DNA of 64,000 nucleotides from Spongiactinospora sp. TRM90649 (GTDB lineage: Bacteria > Actinomycetota > Actinomycetes > Streptosporangiales > Streptosporangiaceae): the NCBI RefSeq assembly GCF_029382225.1, contig NZ_JARLTC010000002.1, positions 62,001 through 126,000 on the forward strand, given 5' to 3'. Shown one piece after another: positions 26,411 to 33,672 of this stretch (position 1 is the stretch's first letter; each line of letters starts with the position of its first letter). Under the pieces are notes generated by a model. The model worked only from the letters and a program-made list of their open reading frames with translations, had not been told where the DNA came from and ran no database searches. Both the position numbers and the translations under genes were made by a program.

Positions 26411-26503
26411 TCAGGCGGTGAGGCGTTCCGCCTCGTGGTGCAACGCCTCGATGAGTAGCAGTTCTAATCGGATGTCCTGATCGAGTCCATCGATTACCTC
26501 CAT
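26411..26503 (-). CDS. Very short ORF (30 aa), acidic helical peptide
   Basis: ATG at 26503 with GGGAGG 6 nt upstream, a better ribosome site than many longer genes here, and a TGA at 26411. The peptide is acidic and amphipathic (MEVIDGLDQDIRLELLLIEAL then HHEAERLTA) and should form one helix. A second ATG inside it, in another frame, also follows a GGAGG but soon stops. It lies 70 bp upstream of and co-directional with the nucleotidyltransferase gene, so it could be a leader peptide or a partner of that protein. No known family recognised. Confidence 0.4.
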   Translation of the reverse strand: MEVIDGLDQDIRLELLLIEALHHEAERLTA

Positions 26504-27158
26504 ACCGGGCCTCCCGGTAGGCAGACGTGGAGAACGGGGTAAAAGTTCACGCCTGTCACGGATTCCCCACTACTAACATCAAAGACCCATCCCACCGGGT
26601 GGGTTCTGAACGAGCGGGCAGCAGCTCCCACTCGTAGTCCCGGCCGACCAGCGAGTAAAAGACCTGGTGGGCGACGTAGCGCGGGTACCCGTGCCGATCG
26701 GCGACCGCGAGCGACTTCATCGCCTGCCAGCCGGGGAAGTTGGAGACGCCGACATAGCGGACCTTCCCCGCACGCACCAGGTCGTCGAGCGCGGACAGCA
26801 CCTCCTCGACGGGCGTGACCGCGTCGAAGGCGTGCAGTTGGAGCAGGTCGATGTGGTCGGTGCCGAGCGTCACGGGTCGGCTTGAGTAGAGAGCCATGCC
26901 GCCATGAACGACCAAAAGTGGGCGGCACGGCCGGAAAAAGAGCACAGAAAGGGCTGCCGAGTGGTCACCGGTGCCACCGAAGCTGGTCTCACCCAACCGG
27001 AAGGTGACGAAAATGCCCTTATCGCTTATCTCGACGACCTGGGCGACCATTAGGCCCTGATTTCCGGATCGCATGATCTCGGCCATCGCGCGGTGCGCGC
27101 GATGGCCGAACCCGAATCCGGAGGCCGGTAGCGGAGAAAGAACTGAACCGCGGCCGAC
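26504..27158. other. Gene-poor stretch around the aldo/keto reductase remnant
   Basis: Apart from the pseudogene, this stretch holds two hairpins: CCCACC-G-GGTGGG at 26591-26603 and TGCCGCC...GGCGGCA with a 17-nt loop at 26897-26927. Base composition is lower in GC than the flanks. I see no intact gene and no recognisable insertion-sequence ends. Confidence 0.4.
26616..26879 (-). pseudogene. Aldo/keto reductase fragment, truncated at both ends
   Basis: About 88 codons clearly match the middle of an aldo/keto reductase: LGTDHIDLLQLHAFDAVTP (with the conserved D-L-x-x-x-H), DLVRAGKVRYVGVSNF (the SNF block) and HQVFYSLVGRDYEWELLP. A full enzyme needs about 320 residues. Upstream, the frame runs into unrelated sequence; downstream it continues 20 codons of unrelated residues to a stop. 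Both barrel halves and the catalytic Tyr/Lys are missing. A remnant of a deleted gene; the breakpoints are near 26879 and 26616. Confidence 0.75.
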
Positions 27159-27344
27159 ATGGCCGCCGCCGGCCTCGACCTCTCCCCCAACCTCTGGCGC
27201 GCCCAGCACGGCCCCTGGACCCGCCCCGAACTCTCCGCCGTCGAGGCGACGCTGCTCCTGCTGGCCGACAACATCAACGACATCGCCCAGGACGACGACC
27301 AGGCCGTCCGCATGGTCTCCGATGTCCTGCACGCCCACTCGTGA
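27159..27344 (+). CDS. Small hypothetical protein or gene remnant
   Basis: 61 aa, ATG without a clear ribosome-binding site. It reads 'LSAVEATLLLLADNINDIAQDDDQAVRMVSDVLHAHS', a natural-looking helical segment with normal codon bias at third positions, while its N terminus looks arbitrary. It may be the 3' end of a lost gene, like the adjacent aldo/keto reductase fragment. No family recognised. Confidence 0.3.
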   Translation: MAAAGLDLSPNLWRAQHGPWTRPELSAVEATLLLLADNINDIAQDDDQAVRMVSDVLHAHS

Positions 27345-27374
27345 CCCCCTGTCGGGGCGGCGATGAAACGGGCC

Positions 27375-27423
27375 TTGACAGACCGGACCCGCCAGCTAAG
27401 TTTCGGTTAGGAAACTTTCTTAA
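27375..27423 (+). promoter_or_regulatory. Promoter with TTAGGAAA-type palindrome before a secreted protein gene
   Basis: TTGACA (27375-27380), 16-bp spacer, TAAGTT (27397-27402). A 17-bp near-perfect palindrome TTAGGAAA-C-TTTCTTAA lies at 27407-27423, just downstream of the -10. It overlaps a second inverted repeat (AAGTTTC/GAAACTT, 27398-27417). From memory, this palindrome type (CsnR box) precedes chitosanase and other secreted-enzyme genes in actinomycetes, where a ROK-family repressor binds it. Confidence 0.6.
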
Positions 27424-27467
27424 TAGAGAAGACGGATTCGGTCCGTCGCGCGGAAGGAGCAACGCTC

Positions 27468-27782
27468 ATGAGTGTGAAAAGGGCCGCCGCCATCCTGTCC
27501 AGTGGGGTACTCGTCGCTGCCACCGTTATCACCGGTATGGCGTCGCCCGCCTATGCCCTGCCCGACTCCTGTTCAATCACCTATCAGGACGGGTGGTACT
27601 CCTCGTACTGCTCCAGTGGCACCGGCTACCATCAGATCTCGGTCTACGGTTGCTGGGTCAACCCGCAGGTGAACTACTGCCAAACGGATCGAGGTCCTAA
27701 AGTCCCTGTGGGCTCCGTCTCCTCAGTTCAGCCCGCCGGCGCGAGAAGCAATACCCCCGCGATCATAAAGTACGAAAGCTGA
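27468..27782 (+). CDS. Small secreted protein with four cysteines
   Basis: 104 aa with GGAAGGAG 8 nt before the ATG. Sec signal peptide: KR, a hydrophobic core, and a cleavage site AYA after residue 30. The mature part is about 74 residues, Tyr/Ser/Gly-rich, with Cys at 35, 48, 62 and 71, enough for two disulfides. It looks like a small beta-rich extracellular protein; no family recognised. Its promoter has a CsnR-like palindrome, suggesting induction with polysaccharide-degrading functions, and a strong hairpin follows the gene. Confidence 0.75.
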   Translation: MSVKRAAAILSSGVLVAATVITGMASPAYALPDSCSITYQDGWYSSYCSSGTGYHQISVYGCWVNPQVNYCQTDRGPKVPVGSVSSVQPAGARSNTPAIIKYES

Positions 27783-27804
27783 ACGGCTGACGAACGGACA
27801 CAAA

Positions 27805-27847
27805 AGGGCGCCTCCGGTCCCGGATTGACGCGGGCCGAAGGCGCCTT
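27805..27847 (+). terminator. Terminator hairpin after the secreted protein gene
   Basis: AAGGGCGCCTCCGG...(loop)...CCGAAGGCGCCTTA forms a long stem with a TT tail, beginning about 23 bp after the stop codon at 27782. The right arm touches the start region of the next gene, so the hairpin separates two transcripts. Confidence 0.6.
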
Positions 27848-27868
27848 ACTTGGGCGGAGGTGGGGGGA

Positions 27869-28192
27869 ATGCGCCCCGACGACAGGAGAGCCATGCTCAT
27901 CGTGGTCTACACCGACCGCCTGTGGGAATGCGCCGACTTCTACTCCGGCATCGGCCTGCCCCTGCGGCCCGAACAGCACGGGAACGGCCCCGAGCACCAC
28001 GCCGCGGAGCTCGACGGCATCGTGTTCGAGCTCTACCCCGCCTCCGAGCGCCGCCCCGCGACAGGCAACCTGCGTCTCGGCTTCACCGTCCCTACCCAGA
28101 CCGTCGCCCACCTCCAGCCCGGCCGCCACCTCCTCACCGACCCGGACGGCCGAACGGTCGAACTGCGGATCACTCGTCCCGCAGCGCCTTGA
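27869..28192 (+). CDS. Glyoxalase/bleomycin-resistance-fold (VOC) protein
   Basis: 107 aa from the ATG at 27869 with GGAGG 8 nt upstream. Contains the VOC pattern: VVYTDRLWECADFYSGIGLPLRPEQHGNGPEHHAAELDGIVFELYP, with a His (AEL..) and Glu (FELY) at typical metal-ligand positions, then LGFTVP and a final DPDGRTVELR. VOC proteins include dioxygenases, isomerases and antibiotic-binding proteins; single-module members dimerise. Function here unknown. Confidence 0.78.
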   Translation: MRPDDRRAMLIVVYTDRLWECADFYSGIGLPLRPEQHGNGPEHHAAELDGIVFELYPASERRPATGNLRLGFTVPTQTVAHLQPGRHLLTDPDGRTVELRITRPAAP

Positions 28193-28264
28193 TGTGTCTG
28201 CGGATTCACCGCCGTCGTCGATTGTCAGCGATATGTCCGCCCGCACGGCTACGCTCCGGCGTCG

Positions 28265-28615
28265 ATGAAGACCATCCGAAGCGGCCGGCGCGCGATCGGG
28301 GCCGCCTTGCTCGGCGGGGCCCTCGGAGCGGCGATCTCAGTGGTCTACGACGTAGCCGAGTCCGCGGGCCGGCGGGAGTGCCTGAGCGTGAACACGCCGT
28401 GTTTCGGCACGGCGCCCGTGGTCGGTTTCGTGGGCGGCGTAGCAGTGGTGATCATCGTGTGCTGGGCCGGCTTCGCCGCGTTGGAGGTGCGACCGCTCAC
28501 GCAGTCCGTACCGCTCGGCGTCGGGGCGTTCGCGGTGGCGACGGTCGTGTACATGGCGGTGGTCGCCGTCGGCCACCTGATCCGCTGCCCGCGTTCGCCG
28601 TGGTCACCGCCCTGA
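28265..28615 (+). CDS. Small membrane protein, hypothetical
   Basis: 116 aa with three predicted hydrophobic segments (AIGAALLGGALGAAISVV, FVGGVAVVIIVCWAGFAAL, VGAFAVATVVYMAVVAVGHL). Between the first two is a short loop with two Cys (ECLSVNTPCFGTA) that could form a disulfide outside. No family recognised. It ends 52 bp before the displaced ssrA terminator, so it is the last chromosomal gene before the integrated island. Confidence 0.55.
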   Translation: MKTIRSGRRAIGAALLGGALGAAISVVYDVAESAGRRECLSVNTPCFGTAPVVGFVGGVAVVIIVCWAGFAALEVRPLTQSVPLGVGAFAVATVVYMAVVAVGHLIRCPRSPWSPP

Positions 28616-28666
28616 CGTGAGGGCTGCTCGCCGCAGCGATCGGCAGGGACCATATCTGATCACAGG

Positions 28667-28700
28667 AAAACCGCCTCCTACCTTGTTCGGTAGGAGGCGG
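28667..28700 (-). terminator. Displaced native ssrA terminator
   Basis: On the minus strand, CCGCCTCCTACC / GGTAGGAGGCGG make a perfect 12-bp stem with a 6-nt loop and a TTTT tail, an ideal intrinsic terminator. It is preceded by the 3' end of the tmRNA sequence plus AAGCCAGA, exactly the spacing found after the intact ssrA at 39129. It must have been the ssrA terminator before the island inserted. It may now terminate leftward reading from the island. Confidence 0.8.
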
Positions 28701-28735
28701 TCTGGCTTGGTGGAGGTGGCGGGAATCGAACCCGC
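28696..28735. repeat. Attachment-site repeat, distal end of island
   Basis: 40-bp direct repeat of 39117-39156, offset 10,421 bp. Contains GGCGGTCTGGCTTGGTGGAG then the T-arm complement GTGGCGGGAATCGAACCCGC. The first five bases are also the inner edge of the native ssrA terminator hairpin. Confidence 0.88.
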
Positions 28736-28966
28736 CTCTACACGCCCTTTCACCTGGGCTTTTATCCATCATGCCAGGCGGGGCCGGACTAGACGATACG
28801 AATCGATACGCGGCAGTACGGGGTCGGACGACCGGTGCACCCACAGGGAGCACCGATGATCTTGAGCTGTCTGCTTCGCGTCGAGCTGTGACACTAGACC
28901 GCGCCGCACTGCACAGTACGGCCCGTGACCAGAACGCACAGGACCACACGAGGCACCCGCCCCACC

Positions 28967-29206
28967 ATGCGCAAGCCGCTCCCCACTCCCGAGATGAAGC
29001 CCACGTTGAGCGTCCCAGAGGCGGGAACGTACCTCGGGCTGTCCAAGAGCTCCTCCTACGACGCGGCCAAGCGCGGCGAGATCCCCACGATCCCGTTCGG
29101 CCGACTGCTCCGGGTGCCGACCGCTACCCTCCGGCAGATGCTCGGGATCGACCCCGTCCCGGTTACAGAACCAGGAACCCTCGGACACGACCCCCGCGGG
29201 GAGTAG
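28967..29206 (+). CDS. Excisionase-like small HTH protein
   Basis: 79 aa from the ATG at 28967; a GTG at 28925 is possible and adds 14 residues. The core 'TLSVPEAGTYLGLSKSSSYDAAKRGEIPTIPFGRLLRVPTATLRQML' is a MerR-like winged helix as in AlpA/Xis-type excisionases. It is the first gene inside the left attachment repeat, so it probably directs excision together with the integrase, unusually placed at the opposite end of the island. Confidence 0.75.
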   Translation: MRKPLPTPEMKPTLSVPEAGTYLGLSKSSSYDAAKRGEIPTIPFGRLLRVPTATLRQMLGIDPVPVTEPGTLGHDPRGE

Positions 29207-29261
29207 GCGACCTGCCGGGGACCTCGCGGACGCCCCGCCGCACGACCCCAGCGGGGGGTGG

Positions 29262-30218
29262 TCACTCGCTGCGCAGCGCTTCGACTATGTCGCGGGCAAG
29301 GTCGAGGCTGGAGGCGGCCACGAACATGTCCCGGCGCTCCATGGCCTTCACGATCTCCTCGACCGTGCCGAACCCGTAGTCCAGCGGGCGCGACTCGCCG
29401 TCCAAATCGACCACGACGCCTCCGGCCGCGTTCAGGATGTAATGGCCGGGCGCGAGGTCCCACACGGCGAACCCCTTTGCGAACTCGATCGTGGCGTCGC
29501 TGAAGCCGGCCGCGACGTGGCACAGGCTGACCGATCCGAAGTCCACACCGATCCGGCCGCGGCTCGCGCCGTCCGGTGAGGGGCGGCTCAGTTGTTCGAT
29601 CAGGCGGGTCTGCTGGGCGAGCGCTGCGAAGCGCTCGGTTGGCTTCATCAGGTAGTTGGTGACCAGGGCCTCAGATAGGGGGACCTGTCGGTCCAGTCGC
29701 AGCGTGTGCTGGTCTCCGTCTCTGGTGATCAGGAACGCCTGGTCTTCGCCGGCGTCGTCGCGGCCTGCGGCGTAGAGCTGGATGTGGTGGTAGATGTCTC
29801 CCACCACGGCGGCGACGGGGCGGGCGAGGCTGCGGGAGTAGACCAGGACATGGGTGTAGCCGTACAACGCGCGGACGGCGAGTTCGCTGGTGTCGAGGGG
29901 ATCGACCAGGACGCACAGGTCCGGGTCGGGGTCGTCTCCGATGACCTGCGGGTCGGCCTCCTCGGAGGCGTAGACGAACGAGGGGATGATCTGGGTCATC
30001 AGCTCCTGGTATCGGCGGTGCATCCACATGTCGTAGTCGGACAGGAAGTTGTCGGCGTGCCGGACGTTCGCGTGCTCTGCGCGGTCCCCGGACAGGGCCG
30101 CCTGGATCAGCCGGGGTCGGATCTCGCCTATGACGGAGGCGACCAGCTCGGCGACGTCTTGCGCCAGGCCAGGCAGAGACGGTTGCGAAGACACGATGCG
30201 CTTCCCTTCACACGACAT
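29262..30218 (-). CDS. Inositol-monophosphatase-fold phosphatase
   Basis: 318 aa. Metal-binding motifs of the lithium-sensitive phosphatase family: ASEEAD (Glu), VDPLDTSELA (the DPxD pair, with TS replacing the usual GT), and FAVWDLAPGHYIL (third Asp). Family members hydrolyse inositol phosphates, PAP or sugar bisphosphates. The ATG at 30218 overlaps the GNAT stop (TAATG), which supports coupling; a GTG at 30194 has a better Shine-Dalgarno sequence and is the alternative start. Last gene of the XRE-GNAT-phosphatase operon in the island. Confidence 0.75.
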   Translation of the reverse strand: MSCEGKRIVSSQPSLPGLAQDVAELVASVIGEIRPRLIQAALSGDRAEHANVRHADNFLSDYDMWMHRRYQELMTQIIPSFVYASEEADPQVIGDDPDPDLCVLVDPLDTSELAVRALYGYTHVLVYSRSLARPVAAVVGDIYHHIQLYAAGRDDAGEDQAFLITRDGDQHTLRLDRQVPLSEALVTNYLMKPTERFAALAQQTRLIEQLSRPSPDGASRGRIGVDFGSVSLCHVAAGFSDATIEFAKGFAVWDLAPGHYILNAAGGVVVDLDGESRPLDYGFGTVEEIVKAMERRDMFVAASSLDLARDIVEALRSE

Positions 30219-30790
30219 TACCGAGCCGTACGGGCCTGCTCCCACTCGGGCGCGAGGATGGAGTGGACGACTGAGTCGCGGTAGGCACCCCGGACCATGA
30301 TGTGCCCCCGGATCCGCCCCTCTTCGACCATGCCCGCCTTGTCCATTACGCGGCGTGAGACATCGTTCTCTGGCGAGCGGGCGCCCCAGATCCGGTACAG
30401 GCCGAGGGTGTTGAACCCCAGCGCCAGCAGCAGGCCCACCGTCTCGCCGCCGATGCCGCGCCCCCACTGGTCGGCGCGGAGCGCGAACCCGATCTGCCCG
30501 CTGTTCTGTCCCGGGTGCTGGGTGTCGATGGCGAGCCGGGCGAACCCGACCAGTTCGCCATCGTCCTGGCGGACCACGGCGAGGGAGAACTCCCGGCGGG
30601 GGTCTTGCTCGGCGGCGGCGGTGACGGCCGCGATAGTGGCCTCCACCTGCTCCAGGGTCCGGGGCTCGAAACTCATGTGCTGGACCACCTGCGGATCGCC
30701 GTAGATCCGCAGGAGAGCCGGGGCATCGGACGGGGCGAACTCGCGCAGGGCCAGCCGACCGGAGGCGGAGGTGATCGTCACGGGGTTCAT
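30218..30790 (-). CDS. GNAT-family N-acetyltransferase
   Basis: 190 aa. RimJ/RimL-like: starts ITSASGRLALREFAPSDAPALLRIYGDPQVVQHM; the acetyl-CoA loop is at IGFALRADQWGRGIGGETVGLLL and the last conserved block reads NTLGLYRIWGARSPENDVSRRVMDKAGM. It transfers acetyl from acetyl-CoA to an amine on a protein N terminus or a small molecule; target unknown. Lies 10 bp after the XRE-TPR gene and is coupled to the phosphatase downstream. Confidence 0.87.
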   Translation of the reverse strand: MNPVTITSASGRLALREFAPSDAPALLRIYGDPQVVQHMSFEPRTLEQVEATIAAVTAAAEQDPRREFSLAVVRQDDGELVGFARLAIDTQHPGQNSGQIGFALRADQWGRGIGGETVGLLLALGFNTLGLYRIWGARSPENDVSRRVMDKAGMVEEGRIRGHIMVRGAYRDSVVHSILAPEWEQARTAR

Positions 30791-30800
30791 GGAGGGGAGG

Positions 30801-32270
30801 CTAGCGGCCCGGGGGTAGCGCAGCGCGCACCGAGACCTGCCCATACTGCTCGATCTCCTCCCGCAAACCGCGGGCCAAGACCCCGCCGAACTCCGGCCCG
30901 CGCAGCGCGTCATGGACGCGCATGGCGCTCGCCACGATCCCGGCGTTCCGCATCTCCATGGGCAGGTCGAGCACCGGCCGCAGGGCCTCTGCGGCGCCGT
31001 CCAGGTCACTCATCTGGACCCTGGCCAGCGCCTGATCCGCGCGGGCGCCGGCCTCGTCTCCGAACGCCCGGTCTGCGGGGTCGGCCGCCTCGTAGGCGGC
31101 GAGCGCTTCAGCGGCGGTCTGGTCCGCCCGCTGCTCATCGCCCGGGAGCCATGTGAGAGTGTCCGCCGTGTAGTAGATCTGCCGTGGCCCGGGGAACGTC
31201 ATGATGCCGCCGAGGTCGTCCAGGTCGTCAGCGCCCGCCGCCTCCCGGGCGTCCTTGGCCCGCTGAATGGCCGCGAGCGCGCCTTCCCGGTCGCCCAGCA
31301 CCGCGAGCGCGCGGCCCTCCTGAGCCGGGAGCCACACCGAGGCGGTGCCACTGGTGCGCCGCGCGAACTCGGCCCCTCCCGCCGCGTAGCGGGCCGCTTC
31401 CTGCGGCCACCCCGCCCAGTAGCAGATCAGCGACTGCAACCCGCGTGTCCAGGCGCGCAGACCGTCGTGGCCCGCGTTGTCCGCGCAGACGAACGACGCG
31501 CGGGCCTGGGTGAGAGCCGAGTGCGGATCCCCCATGTCGTGGCTCGCCTTGGCGAGCATCCCTGACACCACACCGGCCAGCAGGTACATCTCCTTGGACT
31601 GGTCCGGGCGCTGCCGCCCCTCCAGTAGACGGAACGCCACGTCCTGCACTTCGGACAGATCGAACAGGACCGTCGGCAACGGCTGACGCGGGTACGCCTG
31701 CGCCAGTCGGGCGATCTCAGCGCGTAGCTGATCGATCGTCTCCTGGCCGACGTTGCTTCCCTCGGATTGGCTGAGGAACTTCAATGCTCTGCGTGCCGCC
31801 ATCTCTACCTCCGTGCGCAGGCCGCCTGATCTCGGGTCCAAGGGCGGCGGTGGTGGCTCGACGCTTCCAAGGGCTGGCAGCGATAGTGCCGCATGCCCCG
31901 GATCACAGCGAAGGATGATCTCCCGTTCGCCCGGAGGCATGCGGTCCAGAGCCTCCGGATCCAAAAGACGTCGTGGGGTTGTCCCGTAGATTCCCGCAAG
32001 CGTGATGACCTGTGAAGCCAGCGGCGGACGAGACGACGGCCCCGGGAACAGCTCCACCCAGGACAGCGTCGGCTGCGTTATGGGTGCGTGCGACCGGCGA
32101 GTCTGATCGGCGACCTCGGATTGGCTGAGGCCCTTCGCGAGGCGGTACGAGGCGAGAAGAGACTGCCCGGTCTTCGCACGGATTTCTCCGGCGATTTCCT
32201 CCACACTCCGTCCTTGGGCGGTCATCTGCATCCGCAGCCGATTGACGTCCTTCCTCCCCCATTGCTTCAT
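30801..32270 (-). CDS. XRE-family regulator with C-terminal TPR-like helices
   Basis: 489 aa from the ATG at 32270 (AAGGAG upstream). HTH at about residues 35-60 (SLLASYRLAKGLSQSEVADQ), then a linker with a Pro cluster, and about 300 residues of helical tetratricopeptide-like repeats (e.g. AFRLLEGRQRPDQSKEMYLLAGVVSGML, RALAVLGDREGALAAIQRAKDA). This architecture is common in actinomycete regulators, some of which bind peptide ligands. First gene of the minus-strand island operon and divergent from the small-protein genes, so it probably controls the 258-bp promoter region between. Confidence 0.82.
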   Translation of the reverse strand: MKQWGRKDVNRLRMQMTAQGRSVEEIAGEIRAKTGQSLLASYRLAKGLSQSEVADQTRRSHAPITQPTLSWVELFPGPSSRPPLASQVITLAGIYGTTPRRLLDPEALDRMPPGEREIILRCDPGHAALSLPALGSVEPPPPPLDPRSGGLRTEVEMAARRALKFLSQSEGSNVGQETIDQLRAEIARLAQAYPRQPLPTVLFDLSEVQDVAFRLLEGRQRPDQSKEMYLLAGVVSGMLAKASHDMGDPHSALTQARASFVCADNAGHDGLRAWTRGLQSLICYWAGWPQEAARYAAGGAEFARRTSGTASVWLPAQEGRALAVLGDREGALAAIQRAKDAREAAGADDLDDLGGIMTFPGPRQIYYTADTLTWLPGDEQRADQTAAEALAAYEAADPADRAFGDEAGARADQALARVQMSDLDGAAEALRPVLDLPMEMRNAGIVASAMRVHDALRGPEFGGVLARGLREEIEQYGQVSVRAALPPGR

Positions 32271-32528
32271 ACGACTCCTTGTCACGGGACTCTGATTGAA
32301 GGGTTGCCCGTTTTGCCGCTTGCCAGCAACTACTCAAATCGGACAGCGATGAGCCGGGCTGCATATAAGTCAGAGACATCACGGAAAAGCGCAGGTCAGA
32401 GACGGTGAGCAGTGTGTAAAAACTATATCTCTACATGGGGTGACCGGGTCGGCACGGACGGCATTTACTAGCGGGCACTGACGCCACCGACGGCAGAAGT
32501 TGTGCTCTCCGCCTTCTAGAGGTCCCCG

Positions 32529-32903
32529 ATGACGCGAAACTTCCCTGACCCGCCAGTAGCCGCCGAGACCACCAGCAGCAGCCGCGACTTAGTCGTTCCC
32601 GGGCCGCCAATACCCCAGGGGACGCTAGCCGCGGTCGGGGGGCCGCTGCCCTGGGGGCTGGTGGTCGTGTGGGTGGTCGAGGCGGGAGGTCGAGGGTCCT
32701 CTGGGGTGACCCGCGACCCCGACGAAGGCGAGCAGGCGATGCTCGCGGCGCTCGACACCTTGCCCGGCGGCGAGGGCTGGGCAAGGGTCGCGCGGATAAC
32801 CGGGCTGAAGAAGGGCTACGCCTACGGGCCGACGCTCCGCAGCGCGCACCGCGAGGGCGACCTGATCGTCACCGGGGACGGTGAGCCGTGGACGCATTCA
32901 TGA
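32529..32903 (+). CDS. Small island protein, winged-helix-like C terminus, hypothetical
   Basis: 124 aa; AGAGG 6 nt before the ATG. The N-terminal half is Pro/Gly/Val-rich. The C-terminal half (GEQAMLAALDTLPGGEGWARVARITGLKKGYAYGPTLRSAHREGDLIVTGDGEP) looks like a small winged helix of the kind in plasmid or island DNA-binding proteins. First of three overlapping small genes that resemble accessory proteins of actinomycete integrative elements. Function unknown. Confidence 0.6.
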   Translation: MTRNFPDPPVAAETTSSSRDLVVPGPPIPQGTLAAVGGPLPWGLVVVWVVEAGGRGSSGVTRDPDEGEQAMLAALDTLPGGEGWARVARITGLKKGYAYGPTLRSAHREGDLIVTGDGEPWTHS

Positions 32904-33232
32904 GCGGCGGCCCGTGGTGGACGGGGCGCCCGTCGCCGGTGGCGAAGGCTGCGGCGGACCTGGCGTCTGCGCTGGCGGAGCTCGGGATCGTCGCCGACGT
33001 CAACGGCGGCGGGGACCGGGTGATCGTGTCCCTGCGGGACGGGCTGGTCGCCATCGTGGACGCCGACGGGATCTACTGGTGCAGCCCGCGACTCAGCGCA
33101 CGCGGCAGGCGGTTGTACGGGCTGCGCGCCACCCCCGCGAGCGCTGCCACGGCGCTCGCGGGAGATTACGAGCTGCTCCGCAGACGCGAGCAGGAGCCGA
33201 CCAGCAGAGCGGCGCATGCCACGCCCGCTTGA
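32900..33232 (+). CDS. Small island protein, hypothetical
   Basis: 110 aa from the ATG at 32900, which overlaps the upstream stop (ATGA); a GTG at 32888 is an alternative. Contains a helix (PVAKAAADLASALAELGI) followed by short strands (DRVIVSLRDGLVAIVDADGIYWCSPR). No family recognised. Overlaps the next gene by 17 bp, so the three genes are one operon. Confidence 0.6.
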   Translation: MSGGPWWTGRPSPVAKAAADLASALAELGIVADVNGGGDRVIVSLRDGLVAIVDADGIYWCSPRLSARGRRLYGLRATPASAATALAGDYELLRRREQEPTSRAAHATPA

Positions 33233-33578
33233 CGAGGCCGCGCGCCAGGTCGCCGAGAAGCTACAGCGCCAAGCCAACGGCCGCTGGTGGGTGATGTGGC
33301 TGCCCTACCGGCAGGCGCTCGCGGCGTTCTTCTGCGGCCCGTCCGTGAACGGCCTCCAGGTCGAAGCCAAGGACCCGCGCGACCTGTGGCAGCAGATGCT
33401 CGCCCACGATCCGAGACTCTGGCCGGCCGTCCCCGCCGAGGCCGGTGGCGGCCACTCACGAGGTGGACCGCGACCGGGGCCGGCCAGCACCAACCGCGTG
33501 GTCCCGGGCAGCCGCCCGGGGCCACGCACCAACCCGCCCGGTCCGCCTGATCCGGAGCCGGGGAAGAACTCCCCGTGA
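33216..33578 (+). CDS. Small island protein with disordered Pro/Gly tail, hypothetical
   Basis: 120 aa. The first 70 residues are folded-looking (ARQVAEKLQRQANGRWWVMWLPYRQALAAFFCGP...DPRDLWQQMLAHDPRLWP); the last 45 are Pro/Gly/Arg-rich and disordered. Similar small Trp-rich proteins occur beside methyltransferase and XRE genes in actinomycete elements, in my recollection. Function unknown. Confidence 0.58.
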   Translation: MPRPLDEAARQVAEKLQRQANGRWWVMWLPYRQALAAFFCGPSVNGLQVEAKDPRDLWQQMLAHDPRLWPAVPAEAGGGHSRGGPRPGPASTNRVVPGSRPGPRTNPPGPPDPEPGKNSP

Positions 33579-33672
33579 TCTTCGCGACAGGACTACGGGC
33601 CGCGCACAGCGGACGATCCGGGCTGCGATTCCCCTCACCCGACAGCAACGAACACCCTGCCAGGAGTTTATG

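Noticed and set aside
28711..28790. Apparent tRNA-like gene (T arm and acceptor end) left of the island
   Set aside because: Only the T arm and 3' acceptor bases are present, and they are identical to the ssrA 3' end. No anticodon or D arm can be folded. It is the duplicated attachment site.
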